Shown here: positions 62,921 through 64,000 of the stretch, in pieces | How the letters are laid out: each line of letters opens with the position of its first letter | Numbering within the stretch: position 1 is the stretch's first letter | NCBI GenBank assembly: GCA_019359095.1 | Contig: JAHHHZ010000011.1 | Coordinates: 310,001 to 374,000 of the forward strand | Length of the DNA: 64,000 nt | Source of the DNA: Pleurocapsa minor HA4230-MV1 | GTDB taxonomy: Bacteria > Cyanobacteriota > Cyanobacteriia > Cyanobacteriales > Xenococcaceae | Direction of reading: 5' to 3' | Notes under the pieces: generated by a model | The model's input: only the letters and a program-made list of their open reading frames with translations | The model's database searches: none | Told to the model about the DNA's origin: nothing | Made by a program: the position numbers and the translations under genes

Positions 62921-64000
62921 ATGACCATCGCCTCGACTAAGCCCAATCAAGTTAGAAATCAGGACAATGATTGGCGATTATTCCTTAAGCTGATTCCCTA
63001 TGCCAGTAAAAGTAAGGGAACTCTGATTATTTCTCTCATCTTATTAATACCATTGGCGATCGCAGGTTCAATTCAACCCTTGATTGTTGGTCAAGCCATA
63101 TCTTTGCTTAAAAACGAACCAACCTGGAGTTTTTTGAGTGGTGTATCTGTCAGTCGAGGAATTAATCTGTTATCAGGGTTGTTGCTGCTAACTATTGTAA
63201 TCAGGCTGATGTTTGCTTCAGTTCAAGGTTATTTAGTCCAAAAGGTTGGACAAGAAATTACGGCTGAAGTTCGCCAGGATTTATTTACTCACGTTACTTC
63301 TCTAGCGTCTAGCTTTTTCGATCGCACTCCTGTTGGTAAATTAATTACTCGCATTGCTAGTGATGTAGAAGCCTTGGGCAATGTCTTTGCTAGTGGTGCA
63401 GTAGGAGTAGTGAGCGATTTTGTTTCGATTGTGGCGATCGTGGTAGTAATTTATGTTACCAACTGGAAGCTGGCATCAATTTTGGTTTTTATGCTGATTC
63501 CCGTCACTGCTCTAATTATCTATTTTCAACAACAATATCGTAAGGCTAACTATTCTGCTAGAGAAGAACTGTCTCAACTCAACTCGATGCTGCAAGAGAA
63601 TATAATGGGCATCAATATTGTTCAGCTATTCCGACGGGAGAGATATAACAGTGAAATGTATCGCTCAATTAACGAACGCTATCGTTTAGAAGTCGATAAA
63701 ACTATTTTTCACGATTCCGCTGTATCCGCCACCCTGGAATGGATTGCTTTAGTGGCGATCGCCGCAGTCCTCTGGTTAGGAGGTATATTTGTGCTGCAAG
63801 ACACGATGACTTATGGTGCGCTATTGGCATTTATTCTCTATGCTCAACGACTATTTAATCCATTGCGTCAGTTTGCGGATAAATTCACGATGTTTCAGTC
63901 TGGATTTACGGCTATTGAAAGAATTACCGAACTTTTAAACGAACCTGTTGAAATTAGAGATAAGGTGATTACTATAGCCGAAGGACATCGCACTTTATTA
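62921..64000 (+). CDS. ABC transporter (exporter type), membrane and linker part, cut by window edge
   Basis: From ATG 62921 the frame stays open to the end of the window, giving 360 residues. After a short polar start, six membrane helices of an ABC exporter follow (LIISLILLIPLAIAGSI, INLLSGLLLLTIVIRL, VVSDFVSIVAIVVVIYV, LASILVFMLIPVTALII, EWIALVAIAAVLWLGG, YGALLAFILYAQRLFNPLR). The coupling sequences FFDRTPVGKLITRIASDVEAL and ENIMGINIVQLFRRE are typical of MsbA/MDR-type half-transporters. The ATPase domain lies beyond the window. The substrate cannot be told. Confidence 0.92.
   Translation, partial: MTIASTKPNQVRNQDNDWRLFLKLIPYASKSKGTLIISLILLIPLAIAGSIQPLIVGQAISLLKNEPTWSFLSGVSVSRGINLLSGLLLLTIVIRLMFASVQGYLVQKVGQEITAEVRQDLFTHVTSLASSFFDRTPVGKLITRIASDVEALGNVFASGAVGVVSDFVSIVAIVVVIYVTNWKLASILVFMLIPVTALIIYFQQQYRKANYSAREELSQLNSMLQENIMGINIVQLFRRERYNSEMYRSINERYRLEVDKTIFHDSAVSATLEWIALVAIAAVLWLGGIFVLQDTMTYGALLAFILYAQRLFNPLRQFADKFTMFQSGFTAIERITELLNEPVEIRDKVITIAEGHRTLL

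Overview
The window is chromosomal DNA of a cyanobacterium. The evidence is the very frequent HIP1 octamer GCGATCGC, genes typical of the phylum (ndhB for the NDH-1 complex, a PaO/Tic55-type Rieske oxygenase, glgC, SufE, RNase J, a PilMNOQ pilus operon, a TamB homologue, a lumen-type pentapeptide protein) and abundant heptamer/octamer tandem tracts in the spacers. Base composition looks moderately AT-rich. The genus cannot be fixed from sequence alone; a unicellular or pleurocapsalean type would fit but is a guess. No rRNA, tRNA, CRISPR array, prophage or plasmid gene was recognised.

Layout. 1-9.6 kb: 5' end of topA (minus), ndhB, a HEAT-repeat protein, proB, an ArsC/Spx-like protein, a HAD phosphatase, prxQ, a small Gly/Ala-rich peptide gene bounded by inverted repeats, tldD, and a small receiver-like protein. 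9.8-16.6 kb: Rieske oxygenase, a DnaJ-type co-chaperone, glgC, sufE, a Fur/PerR-type regulator, and a sugar-type solute-binding lipoprotein. 17-22.4 kb: pilM-pilN-pilO-pilQ behind a CRP-like site. 22.9-27 kb: HU, a CobD/HisC-like aminotransferase, a four-helix-bundle (S23-type) gene, a flavoprotein, tmk. 27.8-33.4 kb: one giant TamB-family gene. 33.4-41.6 kb: the proteostasis group tig-clpP-clpX (minus), back to back with asd-dapA-rnj (plus). 42-49.5 kb: a decayed ABC binding-protein gene, an AEC transporter, HPP and small membrane proteins, a YkgJ-like protein, trpD, pentapeptide proteins, a histidine phosphatase, and a RAYT transposase with its REP/BIME. 50-60.8 kb: a 1375-residue hybrid histidine kinase with a cyanobacteriochrome-like GAF domain, LtrA, a GHL10-type hydrolase, a cNMP-binding/methyltransferase fusion, an RNase D-like exonuclease, thioredoxin, fabG. 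61-64 kb: a GNAT acetyltransferase, a FosA-like protein, hisG, and the 5' part of an ABC exporter.

Most genes are housekeeping and form short, unrelated operons. The unusual content lies in small repeats and regulation. A ~22-25 bp dispersed element (core CCTAAAGGAT...GCTTCGC) occurs at least seven times, once in frame inside a gene. A ~125-bp MITE-like element is present in two inverted copies, one of which carries that small element and the other does not. A perfect GC palindrome occurs both at the pilO stop codon and in frame inside the aminotransferase gene. A RAYT gene runs directly into its own REP pair. Regulatory candidates are a Fur-box-like site before the small peptide gene, a dyad before fur, and a CRP-like site before pilM. 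The strongest protein-level observation is that the second GAF domain of the hybrid kinase carries both cysteines expected of a DXCF-type cyanobacteriochrome, which would make this kinase a short-wavelength photoreceptor.
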